Assembly (NCBI GenBank): GCA_046350295.1
Contig: JAXMAR010000032.1
Coordinates: forward strand, 30,013-94,012
Reading direction: 5' to 3'
Origin: JAXMAR01 sp046350295
Lineage (GTDB): Bacteria; Planctomycetota; Planctomycetia; Gemmatales; Gemmataceae
Length of the DNA stretch: 64,000 bases
The notes below the pieces were generated by a model that worked only from the letters and a program-made list of their open reading frames with translations, did not search any database and was not told where the DNA came from. The position numbers and the translations under genes were made by a program. Below are positions 8,281 through 15,859 of the stretch, piece after piece (position 1 is the stretch's first letter; the number at the start of each line of letters is the position of its first letter).

Positions 8281-8661
8281 CTAAAGCAGGAGAAGGCGCG
8301 TCTCACCGATCCATGTATTGTCGCAAAACAACTGCACAAAATATACGCCTTTCCGCTCGATCTTCATATCGGGAATGTGGCGCACCATCCTGACCATTGT
8401 CGACCGCCTGGGAAAGAAAAGTGTCCCGACCTCGGTTGTATGCACCAATTCGTTCGTGTCTCCGGCCCGTACGTCCACGAAGAAAGGGACCTTCCCAAGA
8501 CCGTTCGAGAGTTGTGCAAACACGCAGAAGCGCGGGCAGATCAATGGATACTCAACGTCCGGCCGAATGGCGTTGACGAAGCCATAGGCGTCCGTCTTCC
8601 CGGACTCGTAACCGAAGACGTAGTCGCAAAGGAACAGTGAGTGGGCAATGGGAATCACCAT
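8281..8661 (-). CDS. DUF6941-like small protein
   Basis: A 126-residue soluble protein. The pattern VFAQLSNGLGKVPFFVDVRA, then a beta-rich middle and a KGVYFVQLFCDNTWIGETRLLLL end, resembles the DUF6941 family of small beta-sandwich planctomycete proteins; the family name is from memory and not certain. It starts 36 nt after the DUF1553 stop and is followed 7 nt later by the 80-aa gene, so it probably shares their transcript. Function unknown. Confidence 0.6.
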   Translation of the reverse strand: MVIPIAHSLFLCDYVFGYESGKTDAYGFVNAIRPDVEYPLICPRFCVFAQLSNGLGKVPFFVDVRAGDTNELVHTTEVGTLFFPRRSTMVRMVRHIPDMKIERKGVYFVQLFCDNTWIGETRLLLL

Positions 8662-8697
8662 CCTCGCAGCCGACGTTGTCGGCCTCCCTCGAAACAG

Positions 8698-10872
8698 TCA
8701 ATCCTTCATCAAAAACTCCGGCGTATTCAGCAGCGTCCACATCAGGTCCTCGACCGCCTGCCGGCGCGGCCGCGACACGAACATCTTGCGGCAGATCGAA
8801 AGTTCCTCGGCGTCCGGCAGTCGAGCGTAGGTGAGAAGGTAGATCTCCGTCGCGATCTGCTCGGGGGTCTTGTCGCTCTTCGCCAGCACGGCGACGCGGC
8901 CGGCGTCGCTCGTCACCTTCTGGTGCAAGGCCGGGCTGTTCATCAGGTGCAGCGCCTGCACGACCGAGGTGTCCGGCGACCGCTCGCACGGCGGGTCCTG
9001 GTTGGGGTCCGGCCGGCTGAAGCTATCGAGGAAGACCGACTCCGTCCGCACCGTCCAGAGGGCCATGGCCCGCGTTCCGGGCGGCGCGGCCGTGAACTTT
9101 TCTTCCACGCCGGTGATCGCGCTGACCGCGTCGAGCAGCACCTCGGCTCGCAGGCGCTGCCGGTAATGACGCGAGTAGTTGCGCAGGTCGGCGACGTTGC
9201 CTTCGTTCGGCTCCGACGACAGGCCGTAGACGTGCGAGGTCATGATCGTCCGCAGCAGCTTCTTCAGATCGTATTTCTCCTTGCGGAAGTGCTCGGCGAG
9301 CGCGTCGAGGAGCGGGCCGTTGCCCGGCGGGTTCGTCGCGCGCAGATCATCCACCGGCTCGACGATGCCACGCCCCATGAGGCCGGCCCAGACGCGATTC
9401 ACCGCGACCTTGGCGAAATAAGGGTTGCTCTCGGCCGTCATCCAGTCCGCCAGCACGCGGCGCGGATCCCCCTCCGGTTCGATCTTCTCCGCTTTGCCGA
9501 AGAGCGGCCGAGGCTCCATCGTCTTGCCGGTCACCGGATGCTGCACCGTTCCCTTGCCGCCGGCGAAGACTACCTCCTCGCCGCCGGAAATGGGTGGCGA
9601 GAGCCCGGTCCCCTTGCGGCCGACGCGGGCGAAATAGGCGGCGAAGGAGTAGAAGTCGTCCTGCCCCCAGATCTCGAACGGATGATGGTGACACTTGGCG
9701 CAATCGAGGCGCATGCCAAGGAATAGCTGGCTGACGCTGGTCGTGATCTCGTCCGGCTCGCGGCGGTCGCGATAGAAGACGGCCGCTCCGTTACGCCACG
9801 TGCTGCCTTGCGCGGTGACGATCTCGCGGACGAACCGGTCATACGGCTTGTTCTGCCGGAACGAATCGCGCAGGAACGTATCGAGACTCAGCACCGCCTT
9901 GATGCCGACGCGATACGGATTGGGGCGAAGCAGGTCGGCCCACTGGTTGGCCCAGTAGTCGGCGTACTCGGGGCGGTCGAGCAGATTGTCGACGAGCCGC
10001 TCGCGCTTGTCGGGCGCCTTGTCCGCCAGGAACGTTCGCGTCTCTTCGGGAGTGGGCGGGCGGCCGATGGCGTCGAGATAGGCGCGGCGCAGGAAGGTGG
10101 CGTCGCTTGCTCGAGCGGAGGGCGTGATGTTGAGCTTGCGGAGCTTGTCCCAGACAAGACCGTCGATGAAGTTGTTGCGCGGCAGCTTGGCGTAGAGGTC
10201 GGCGGGAACGGCCTTCGGCTGCGGGATCAGAATGTTGCAGACGGCGAACTTCTCCATGAAGCGGGCCATGATCGCGGCCTCGCCGGGGAGTGGGCCGGAC
10301 TTGACGCGCCCCTCCGCGTTCACCGCGGCGATGACGCTCTCATTCGATTGAAACATGGCGAGATGGGTGACGTCCGCCGTGGAGCCGTCGCTGTAATGGG
10401 CGGTCACCTTGAGTTGGATTTCCTCCTTGAACCCGAGGACGCGCTCGCCGGGGTCGACGTCGATCCGCGTCACCTTGGGAGCATCCGCCGCCGTGCGCGG
10501 CATGCCCGCTTTCAGCCAGGCGAGGACCATCTGGTAGCCGCGTTCGCCGGCCTTGAGGCGGATGCCGCCGCCATGCGCCATCCGGCCGGCGGGCTTGGCG
10601 AGGAACATGCTATTTTCGGGCGCCGAGGCGAGTACGCGGCGGCCGCGCGCTTCCTGCACGATCGCCTGGTAGTCGAAATCGGGATCGAAGCCGAGGAGGG
10701 AGAGCTGAAATCCGTTCTGGCCGCGCGATTTGCCGTGACAGGGGCCGCTATTGCAGCCGGCCCGGGCGAGGATGGGCTCGATGTCTCTCTCGAAGGTCGG
10801 GGGGCGCTCCTGGGCGTTGGCGGAGGTGGCGAGGAGGAAGGTGAGACAGGCGAGAGGGAGGCGGGGACGCAT
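8698..10872 (-). CDS. DUF1549/DUF1553 protein with PSCyt1-like heme motif
   Basis: A 724-residue exported protein. After a signal peptide (MRPRLPLACLTFLLATSANA) comes the planctomycete cytochrome-like segment with CNSGPCHGK. Then an Ig-like (Big_2) domain (GERVLGFKEEIQLKVTAHYS...), DUF1549 (NNFIDGLVWDKLRKLNITPS, FLRRAYLDAIGRPPTPEE, LDCAKCHHHPFEIW with a second CxxCH) and DUF1553 (RVWAGLMGRGIVEPVDDLR, SVVQALHLMNSPALHQKV). It heads the minus-strand cluster and partners the DUF1501 protein. The process is unknown, but redox or polysaccharide breakdown in the periplasm has been suggested for the family. Confidence 0.9.
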   Translation of the reverse strand: MRPRLPLACLTFLLATSANAQERPPTFERDIEPILARAGCNSGPCHGKSRGQNGFQLSLLGFDPDFDYQAIVQEARGRRVLASAPENSMFLAKPAGRMAHGGGIRLKAGERGYQMVLAWLKAGMPRTAADAPKVTRIDVDPGERVLGFKEEIQLKVTAHYSDGSTADVTHLAMFQSNESVIAAVNAEGRVKSGPLPGEAAIMARFMEKFAVCNILIPQPKAVPADLYAKLPRNNFIDGLVWDKLRKLNITPSARASDATFLRRAYLDAIGRPPTPEETRTFLADKAPDKRERLVDNLLDRPEYADYWANQWADLLRPNPYRVGIKAVLSLDTFLRDSFRQNKPYDRFVREIVTAQGSTWRNGAAVFYRDRREPDEITTSVSQLFLGMRLDCAKCHHHPFEIWGQDDFYSFAAYFARVGRKGTGLSPPISGGEEVVFAGGKGTVQHPVTGKTMEPRPLFGKAEKIEPEGDPRRVLADWMTAESNPYFAKVAVNRVWAGLMGRGIVEPVDDLRATNPPGNGPLLDALAEHFRKEKYDLKKLLRTIMTSHVYGLSSEPNEGNVADLRNYSRHYRQRLRAEVLLDAVSAITGVEEKFTAAPPGTRAMALWTVRTESVFLDSFSRPDPNQDPPCERSPDTSVVQALHLMNSPALHQKVTSDAGRVAVLAKSDKTPEQIATEIYLLTYARLPDAEELSICRKMFVSRPRRQAVEDLMWTLLNTPEFLMKD

Positions 10873-11149
10873 TGGCGGCTCGAGGGAGGAAGAGGCTTTG
10901 GCGGGATAGTGTATTGTAGTCCGCTGCGTTCAGTTTTGCAGCGGAAGTTCCGGTGACCCAGACGCGGCGAACCGGCTCACCTACCCTTGACAATCGGCGC
11001 CCCGGCGGCGTCGCCTGGGATGGGCTGCCGGTGCGAGAGAGTTCGGATAGGTCATGGCTCCTTCGTGACCGACCATCAGATCGCTGACCTTGCCAACCGA
11101 TTGGAAGTAACCCGTGCAGGCAGCGTCATTTTCTGAGAACGTCGCATCT
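10873..11149. other. Intergenic region with a possible gene remnant
   Basis: A minus-strand stretch at about 10985-11110 reads GYFQSVGKVSDLMVGHEG and then continues in another frame as GDAAGAPIVKG, which suggests a frameshifted 3' remnant, but I could not assign a family. The upstream side presumably holds the promoter of the DUF1553 gene; no clear promoter boxes were found. Confidence 0.35.
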
Positions 11150-12109
11150 TCACGTCTTCTTCCGCCCGCGCGAGTAGCGTGTGGCGCCGTTTCCACTGAG
11201 CAGGTCCTCCCAAGAACTCACGTGCAGCAAGCGAAGCGCCAACGCTTCGAGTCGGCCCAGGTCGGTCACCGTGTCGAGAAGAGACACGATCTTCGCGGGC
11301 GGCTCGCCAAAGCGGTCGCGGCCTTGCAAGATCAGCATCTTGCGCGCTTCCTCGGCCTTGCCCTCGGCCTTGCCCTCGGCCTTGCCCTCGGCCTTGCCCT
11401 CGGCCTTTCCCTCGGCCTTGCCTTTGGCTACGCCGATCGCCTCCCCCTCTTCGAGAATAGCCTGGTACGTCACGGATTCCTTCATACTCGCCACTCCTCG
11501 CAACAACGATTGGACCATTGCTCGCTTGTAACGAAGACCCATCAGGATGTAAGCCGCGGACCAAAGTTCCTTGGCCTGGCTTGGCGCTTCGCGGTCGAAA
11601 CGCCGTTTCATCTGGGCCACGACTGCGGGCAAATCACTTTTCTGCACGTTGCCCAGCGGCGCCAGCGGAACGAGTCCGAGTCCACCCGAAAGCCACGCCG
11701 CCGCAGGTACTTCCCAGACGCGTAGGACCCGGTAGCGCAGGGCCGCATCGAACGGCTCGCCCGCGAAGCCACGCTCGTAGAGGCCGGTGAGCTTTCGCGA
11801 ATCGGCGCCGCGGTGCAGCAGGACGAGTAGCGTGCGGACTGGCAGCCCGTGGCGCTTGAACAAGGCGCTATTATACAGCAGAAGGTCGGGCAGTTTGGCG
11901 AGCGAATCGTGGCCCGACTGAAAGTCGATGGCGAGGAGCCAATCGGGCGTGCCGGAGACTCGGATCGCCTTGTCCGCCGCGCCGCTGATCGTGCCGATGT
12001 CCGCATCGATCAGCGCAGCAGCGGCTGCCTGCCAACCGCCACGCATGACCCAATCCTGCGGCGAGAGCTCGGTGAGATGCTTGAGCGCATCGTCGATGGG
12101 ACCAGGCAT
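11150..12109 (-). CDS. Rpn/PD-(D/E)XK-like protein with KAEG repeat
   Basis: A 319-residue protein of the Rpn/YhgA-like group (recombination-promoting nuclease, 'putative transposase'). Marks are the nuclease-like core WLLAIDFQSGHDSLAKLPDL and PVRTLLVLLHRGADSRKLTG, and the C-terminal RFGEPPAKIVSLLDTVTDLGRLEALALRLL that follows a charged linker. The linker is an in-frame 12-bp tandem repeat (11351-11422). The ATG at 12109 is preferred to a GTG six codons upstream. Known Rpn proteins promote RecA-independent recombination; activity here is inference. Confidence 0.75.
   Translation of the reverse strand: MPGPIDDALKHLTELSPQDWVMRGGWQAAAAALIDADIGTISGAADKAIRVSGTPDWLLAIDFQSGHDSLAKLPDLLLYNSALFKRHGLPVRTLLVLLHRGADSRKLTGLYERGFAGEPFDAALRYRVLRVWEVPAAAWLSGGLGLVPLAPLGNVQKSDLPAVVAQMKRRFDREAPSQAKELWSAAYILMGLRYKRAMVQSLLRGVASMKESVTYQAILEEGEAIGVAKGKAEGKAEGKAEGKAEGKAEGKAEEARKMLILQGRDRFGEPPAKIVSLLDTVTDLGRLEALALRLLHVSSWEDLLSGNGATRYSRGRKKT
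11351..11422 (-). repeat. Six-copy 12-bp tandem repeat coding KAEG
   Basis: Six consecutive units of CTCGGCCTTGCC (one unit has CTTTCC) give GKAEGKAEG... on the minus strand. Unit length is a multiple of three, so copy-number change would lengthen or shorten the linker without breaking the frame. Confidence 0.9.
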
Positions 12110-12221
12110 GGAGGTTCCCTCGGCCACTCCGTGTCGATTACGGCGATAAGCGGTTGGCCTGCGACTCGAACGTGGTTGGTGGCGGAGGTGGCGTGGTTTG
12201 GGAGCGGATCGGCGTCGACTC

Positions 12222-12866
12222 TCAACCCTTGATCGCCTTCACCTGCGCGCGGGCGTCGTTCGTCGCCCGATAGATGCGGTATTCGCCGAATACGAGCGGA
12301 TTCACGTCCGCTCCGAGCGACTCCAGTTTTTGCTTCATCTTGTAAGCCGCGTCGTACGGCAGGTTGCGCACCACTAGCGGACTTTTGATGCTTGCACGCT
12401 TCGCCTCGTCGGCGCTGAAGCGAGTGTGCTCGATGATCCATGGAACGACATTCTTGTCCGCGCCCAACGTAATAATCTCCAGCTGGGTCAAGGGCGAAAA
12501 GCCGGGCGACCACGGAATCGGCGGTATCTCGTATCCGGTGGATCCCAGGCGCAGCGGCACGATGTATTCCCCCGGCCCGCGCCAACCCTGATCGGGTCCG
12601 ATGTCGGCAACAGCCGCGAGGCGGAGCGCCGTGGGAATCGCTTCTTTTCCTTCGGCCTGCCAGAGCGTCTCCTTCAACGTCACTTCCGTCGCGGGGACGC
12701 CATTCTTTTCTGCTAGGTCGACCACGACCACCGCATCCGCTTTCAAGAACTGCGGCCGCGACAGGATGACCGGATCGCGGGTGCGGACCACCAGGAAGGC
12801 GAGGAAGCCGATCCAGCCGAGGAAGAGAATCGTGGCGACGGCCAGGCGAAGACGTGGGTAAGTCAT
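12222..12866 (-). CDS. Membrane-anchored protein with L7/L12-like C-terminal domain
   Basis: A 214-residue protein with one N-terminal transmembrane helix (LAVATILFLGWIGFLAFLVV). The last 60 residues (NVVPWIIEHTRFSADEAK, then LPYDAAYKMKQKLESLGADV) follow the pattern of the ribosomal L7/L12 C-terminal domain, including the final amphipathic helix pair. The middle is unassigned. The ATG at 12866 starts the protein just before the membrane helix; the longer frame is basic and unlikely. It is divergent from the DUF3500 gene with 155 bp between them. Function unknown. Confidence 0.6.
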   Translation of the reverse strand: MTYPRLRLAVATILFLGWIGFLAFLVVRTRDPVILSRPQFLKADAVVVVDLAEKNGVPATEVTLKETLWQAEGKEAIPTALRLAAVADIGPDQGWRGPGEYIVPLRLGSTGYEIPPIPWSPGFSPLTQLEIITLGADKNVVPWIIEHTRFSADEAKRASIKSPLVVRNLPYDAAYKMKQKLESLGADVNPLVFGEYRIYRATNDARAQVKAIKG

Positions 12867-13021
12867 CGTTTCCCATCCTGGAAAAGAAGGCGGCGCTCCG
12901 GCGCCCCTGCTCCTTCTTATAAGGAGGCGGGCGACGAAAGGAAACCCGGCGCCGTCTGGTTGTTGACGCGACGCCTCGTAGAATCGCCAACGTCTTTTCA
13001 CACGCACCCCGGGGGCAAGCC

Positions 13022-13915
13022 ATGAAACGCATCCTTCAGGCATCGTCCGTCGCGATCCTCGTCGGCCTCGTCTGGCTCTCGCAATCCAGCAGCGGCGCCG
13101 GAACCAAGGACCCGTCGCGCTCCGCCGCCGTCAAGTTCTTCGAGAGCCTGAGCGACGAGCAGAAGAAGCAGGCGGTTCTGCCTTACGACAGCAAGGACAA
13201 GTACGCGGAGAACTTCCCGGAGGTCAAGCGTCCCGGCATTCCATGGGCGGCGCTCAAGCCCGAGCAAAAGAAACTGGCCGAGGCGGTGATCGTCGCCATG
13301 ACGTCCGAGTATGGCGGCAAGCGCTGCCTGCAAGTCTCGAAGCAGTCGAGCGAAGGCGGCCGCTACGTCACGTTCTATGGCGAGCCGAGCGCGGACAAGC
13401 CGTTCGCGTGGCGCGTCGCGTCGCACCACCTCACGCTCGTTTACGCGGAATTCTCCAAGGCGGAGGAGTTCGGGCCGATCCTCCTCGGCGGCAACCCGGT
13501 CAAGGACCTGTGGGACGACGAGGACAAGATCGCCCAGGAACTTTACGCCGCTCTCACGCCGGAAGAAGTGAAGAGTGTGCAGGGCAAAGGCGCGAACGCC
13601 GGCTCTGGTTCCGCGATCGGCAAAGCGGGCGCCCGCGTCGGCGATCTGAACGAGAAGGCACGCGCGCAGGCTCGCAAGCTTTTCGAGAAGCGCCTGGAGG
13701 TCTTCGCCGCCGATCGCCGCGCCTTGATGGAAAACATCCTCAAGGCGGAGGGAGGCGTCGACAACCTGCGCCTCGCCGTCTGGGGCAGCATCGCGAAGTC
13801 GTTCAAGGAGAGCAGCTACTCCTGGCGCCTGGGCAATGAGCGCATCACCTGCGACTGGCAAACCGTCGGCAAGGAGCACCTGCACCTGTGCGTCAAGGCC
13901 AAGGCCAAAGGTTAG
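13022..13915 (+). CDS. Secreted DUF3500 protein
   Basis: A 297-residue protein with a signal peptide (MKRILQASSVAILVGLVWLS). DUF3500 marks are FYGEPSADKPFAWRVASHH, LTLVYAE and GPILLGGNP, followed by the alpha-helical C-terminus with WRLGNERITCDWQT. The His pair in the core could bind metal. No enzymatic role is established for the family. Confidence 0.85.
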   Translation: MKRILQASSVAILVGLVWLSQSSSGAGTKDPSRSAAVKFFESLSDEQKKQAVLPYDSKDKYAENFPEVKRPGIPWAALKPEQKKLAEAVIVAMTSEYGGKRCLQVSKQSSEGGRYVTFYGEPSADKPFAWRVASHHLTLVYAEFSKAEEFGPILLGGNPVKDLWDDEDKIAQELYAALTPEEVKSVQGKGANAGSGSAIGKAGARVGDLNEKARAQARKLFEKRLEVFAADRRALMENILKAEGGVDNLRLAVWGSIAKSFKESSYSWRLGNERITCDWQTVGKEHLHLCVKAKAKG

Positions 13916-14020
13916 CGTCGACCGCTTCCTATTGAGCGATCTGCGAATCCCTTCGTTGACGATGTCGCACGCTAAATTTGAGACCTGTCACGAACATTCT
14001 CACCAAGAAAGGGACTGCTC

Positions 14021-14437
14021 ATGCGTAAGGCTTGCCTGCTCCTCGCTCTCGCCGCCGCTTTCCTCGTCGGTTACCTCACCTCCCAGCGTGAGCCCGTCTC
14101 CGAGGCCGGCGAGAAGAAAACCCATGCCGCGAAAATCGGCCACATGGTCTACTTCACGCTCAAGGACAATTCCGCCGCCGAAAAGGGCAAACTGGTGGAC
14201 GCCTGCAAGAAGTACCTCACCAAGCACCACGGCGAAGTCTACTTCGCCGCCGGCGTGCTTGCCGAGGACCTGAAACGTGAAGTCAACGTTCGCGATTGGG
14301 ACGTGGCCCTGCACATCGTTTTCGCCGACATGAAGTCGCATGACGCCTACCAGACCGCCGACCGCCACAAGCAATTCATCACCGAGAATAAGGACAACTG
14401 GAAGCAGGTTCGCGTCTTCGATTCGGTCATCGACTAG
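14021..14437 (+). CDS. Exported Dabb-family (stress-responsive A/B barrel) protein
   Basis: A 138-residue protein. An N-terminal hydrophobic segment (ACLLLALAAAFLVGYLTS) is followed by a complete Dabb domain: HMVYFTLKDNSAAEKGKLVD, a central strand, WDVALHIVFADMKSHDAYQT and the closing KQVRVFDSVID. Dabb domains form ferredoxin-like dimers; here the domain would lie outside the cytoplasmic membrane. AAGAAAGGG lies about 10 nt upstream of the ATG. Confidence 0.85.
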   Translation: MRKACLLLALAAAFLVGYLTSQREPVSEAGEKKTHAAKIGHMVYFTLKDNSAAEKGKLVDACKKYLTKHHGEVYFAAGVLAEDLKREVNVRDWDVALHIVFADMKSHDAYQTADRHKQFITENKDNWKQVRVFDSVID

Positions 14438-14572
14438 GAGCCCGTTCCAAGAGGCCGGTCTCCGGGCGGCCGAGGCTCCTGCCGAGCCGATTTCGGCGGG
14501 GGGCCGGCGGCTGGGAAGGAGCCTCGCCCTCCTCATGGAACAGACTCCACGTGCCGGCCCGACATTCTCAAC

Positions 14573-14602
14573 TTGCGGCTCTTTACGCTGACCCCGTAGA
14601 AT
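14573..14602 (+). promoter_or_regulatory. Possible sigma-70-type promoter for dxr operon
   Basis: TTGCGG at 14573-14578 and TAGAAT at 14597-14602 are 18 nt apart and lie about 66 nt upstream of the dxr ATG, in an otherwise GC-rich leader. Both boxes match the housekeeping consensus at most positions. Position-based inference only. Confidence 0.35.
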
Positions 14603-14668
14603 AGGGTAAACTGAGAAAGGTTTGCCGGGCGCGGAGCGCCTGCGCGCCCGTTTCCAGAGCGATCTCTT

Positions 14669-15859
14669 ATGCCCACGCCACCCTCTGCCGCAGGACGCCG
14701 CCGCGTGGTCATCCTCGGGTCGACCGGCTCCATCGGCACGAGTTGTCTGGATGTCATCGACCGCCTGCCGGAGCGCCTCGTCGTTCAGGGTCTTGCCGCC
14801 CACACGCGCTGGGAGGCACTGCTCGAACAGGCGAGGCGCCACCAACCGCCCACGCTCTTTACATCCGATCGGGAGGCGGCCCGCCGTCTGCGAAACGCCC
14901 GTTTGCCAGCCGGGACCCGTCTCGTCGACTCGGTCGAGGAAATGGTTTCCGATCCGCAGGTCGACATCGTACTGAGCGCCGTCGTTGGGGCGGCGGGATT
15001 GACTGGAACGTGGCTCGCTCTCGAAGCCGGCAAGACGGTCGCCCTGGCGAACAAGGAAACGCTGGTGATGGCCGGGCCGCTGGTCATGGAGTTGGCGGCG
15101 CGGCAGAAAGCTCAGGTGCTGCCTGTTGACAGCGAGCACAGCGCGATCTTCCAGGCCATGCAGGCCGGCAGGCGCGGCGAAGTGGAACGGATCGTCCTGA
15201 CGGCGAGTGGCGGGCCATTTCGCGGCCGCCGCGCCTGCGAGTTGGCCGAGGTCAGCGCTGAGGAGGCCCTGAACCATCCGACCTGGCGCATGGGCCCGAA
15301 GATCACCGTCGATTCCGCGACGATGATGAACAAGGCGCTGGAGGTGATCGAGGCGCGCTGGCTCTTCGATCTGCCCCCCGAGCGGATCGAGGTCATCATC
15401 CATCCCGAGTCGATCGTCCACTCGTTTGTCGAGTTCAAGGACGGCTCGGTGCTGGCCCAGCTATCGCCCCCGGACATGCGCTTGCCGATCCAGTACGCCC
15501 TCACGTATCCGGAGCGCTTGGCCGGACCGGCCCGGCGGCTCAACTGGCAGGAGCTTGCCGCCCTGACTTTCGAGCAGCCTGACCTCGATACGTTCCCCGC
15601 CCTCGCCTTGGGTTACGAAGTCGCTCGCCGCGGCGGCTCCGCGGGCGCCGTCCTCAACGCCGCCAATGAGGCGGCCGTCGCCGGCTTCCTCGCCGGCGAC
15701 ATCGGCTTCCTGGACATCCCGCGCGTTTGCCGGGCCGTCCTCGAAGAGCACCCTTTCAGTCCCCGTCCGACCCTGACCGAGCTGACCACGCTCGATCGCT
15801 GGGCCCGGCAGGAGGTAGATCGTTGGAAAACCAGGAACCTGTGCAGCGCCAGCCGCTGA
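14669..15859 (+). CDS. dxr: 1-deoxy-D-xylulose 5-phosphate reductoisomerase
   Basis: A 396-residue enzyme of the MEP isoprenoid pathway that converts DXP to MEP with NADPH. The dinucleotide loop is GSTGSIGTS. The substrate and metal sites are seen in ANKETLVMAG, VDSEHSAIFQ, GPKITVDSATMMNKALEVIE and the SPPDMRLPIQYALTYP segment; the C-terminal helical domain has LNAANEAAVAGFLAG. Length is normal. The next gene starts 37 nt inside its 3' end, so the two are translated from one message. Confidence 0.96.
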   Translation: MPTPPSAAGRRRVVILGSTGSIGTSCLDVIDRLPERLVVQGLAAHTRWEALLEQARRHQPPTLFTSDREAARRLRNARLPAGTRLVDSVEEMVSDPQVDIVLSAVVGAAGLTGTWLALEAGKTVALANKETLVMAGPLVMELAARQKAQVLPVDSEHSAIFQAMQAGRRGEVERIVLTASGGPFRGRRACELAEVSAEEALNHPTWRMGPKITVDSATMMNKALEVIEARWLFDLPPERIEVIIHPESIVHSFVEFKDGSVLAQLSPPDMRLPIQYALTYPERLAGPARRLNWQELAALTFEQPDLDTFPALALGYEVARRGGSAGAVLNAANEAAVAGFLAGDIGFLDIPRVCRAVLEEHPFSPRPTLTELTTLDRWARQEVDRWKTRNLCSASR

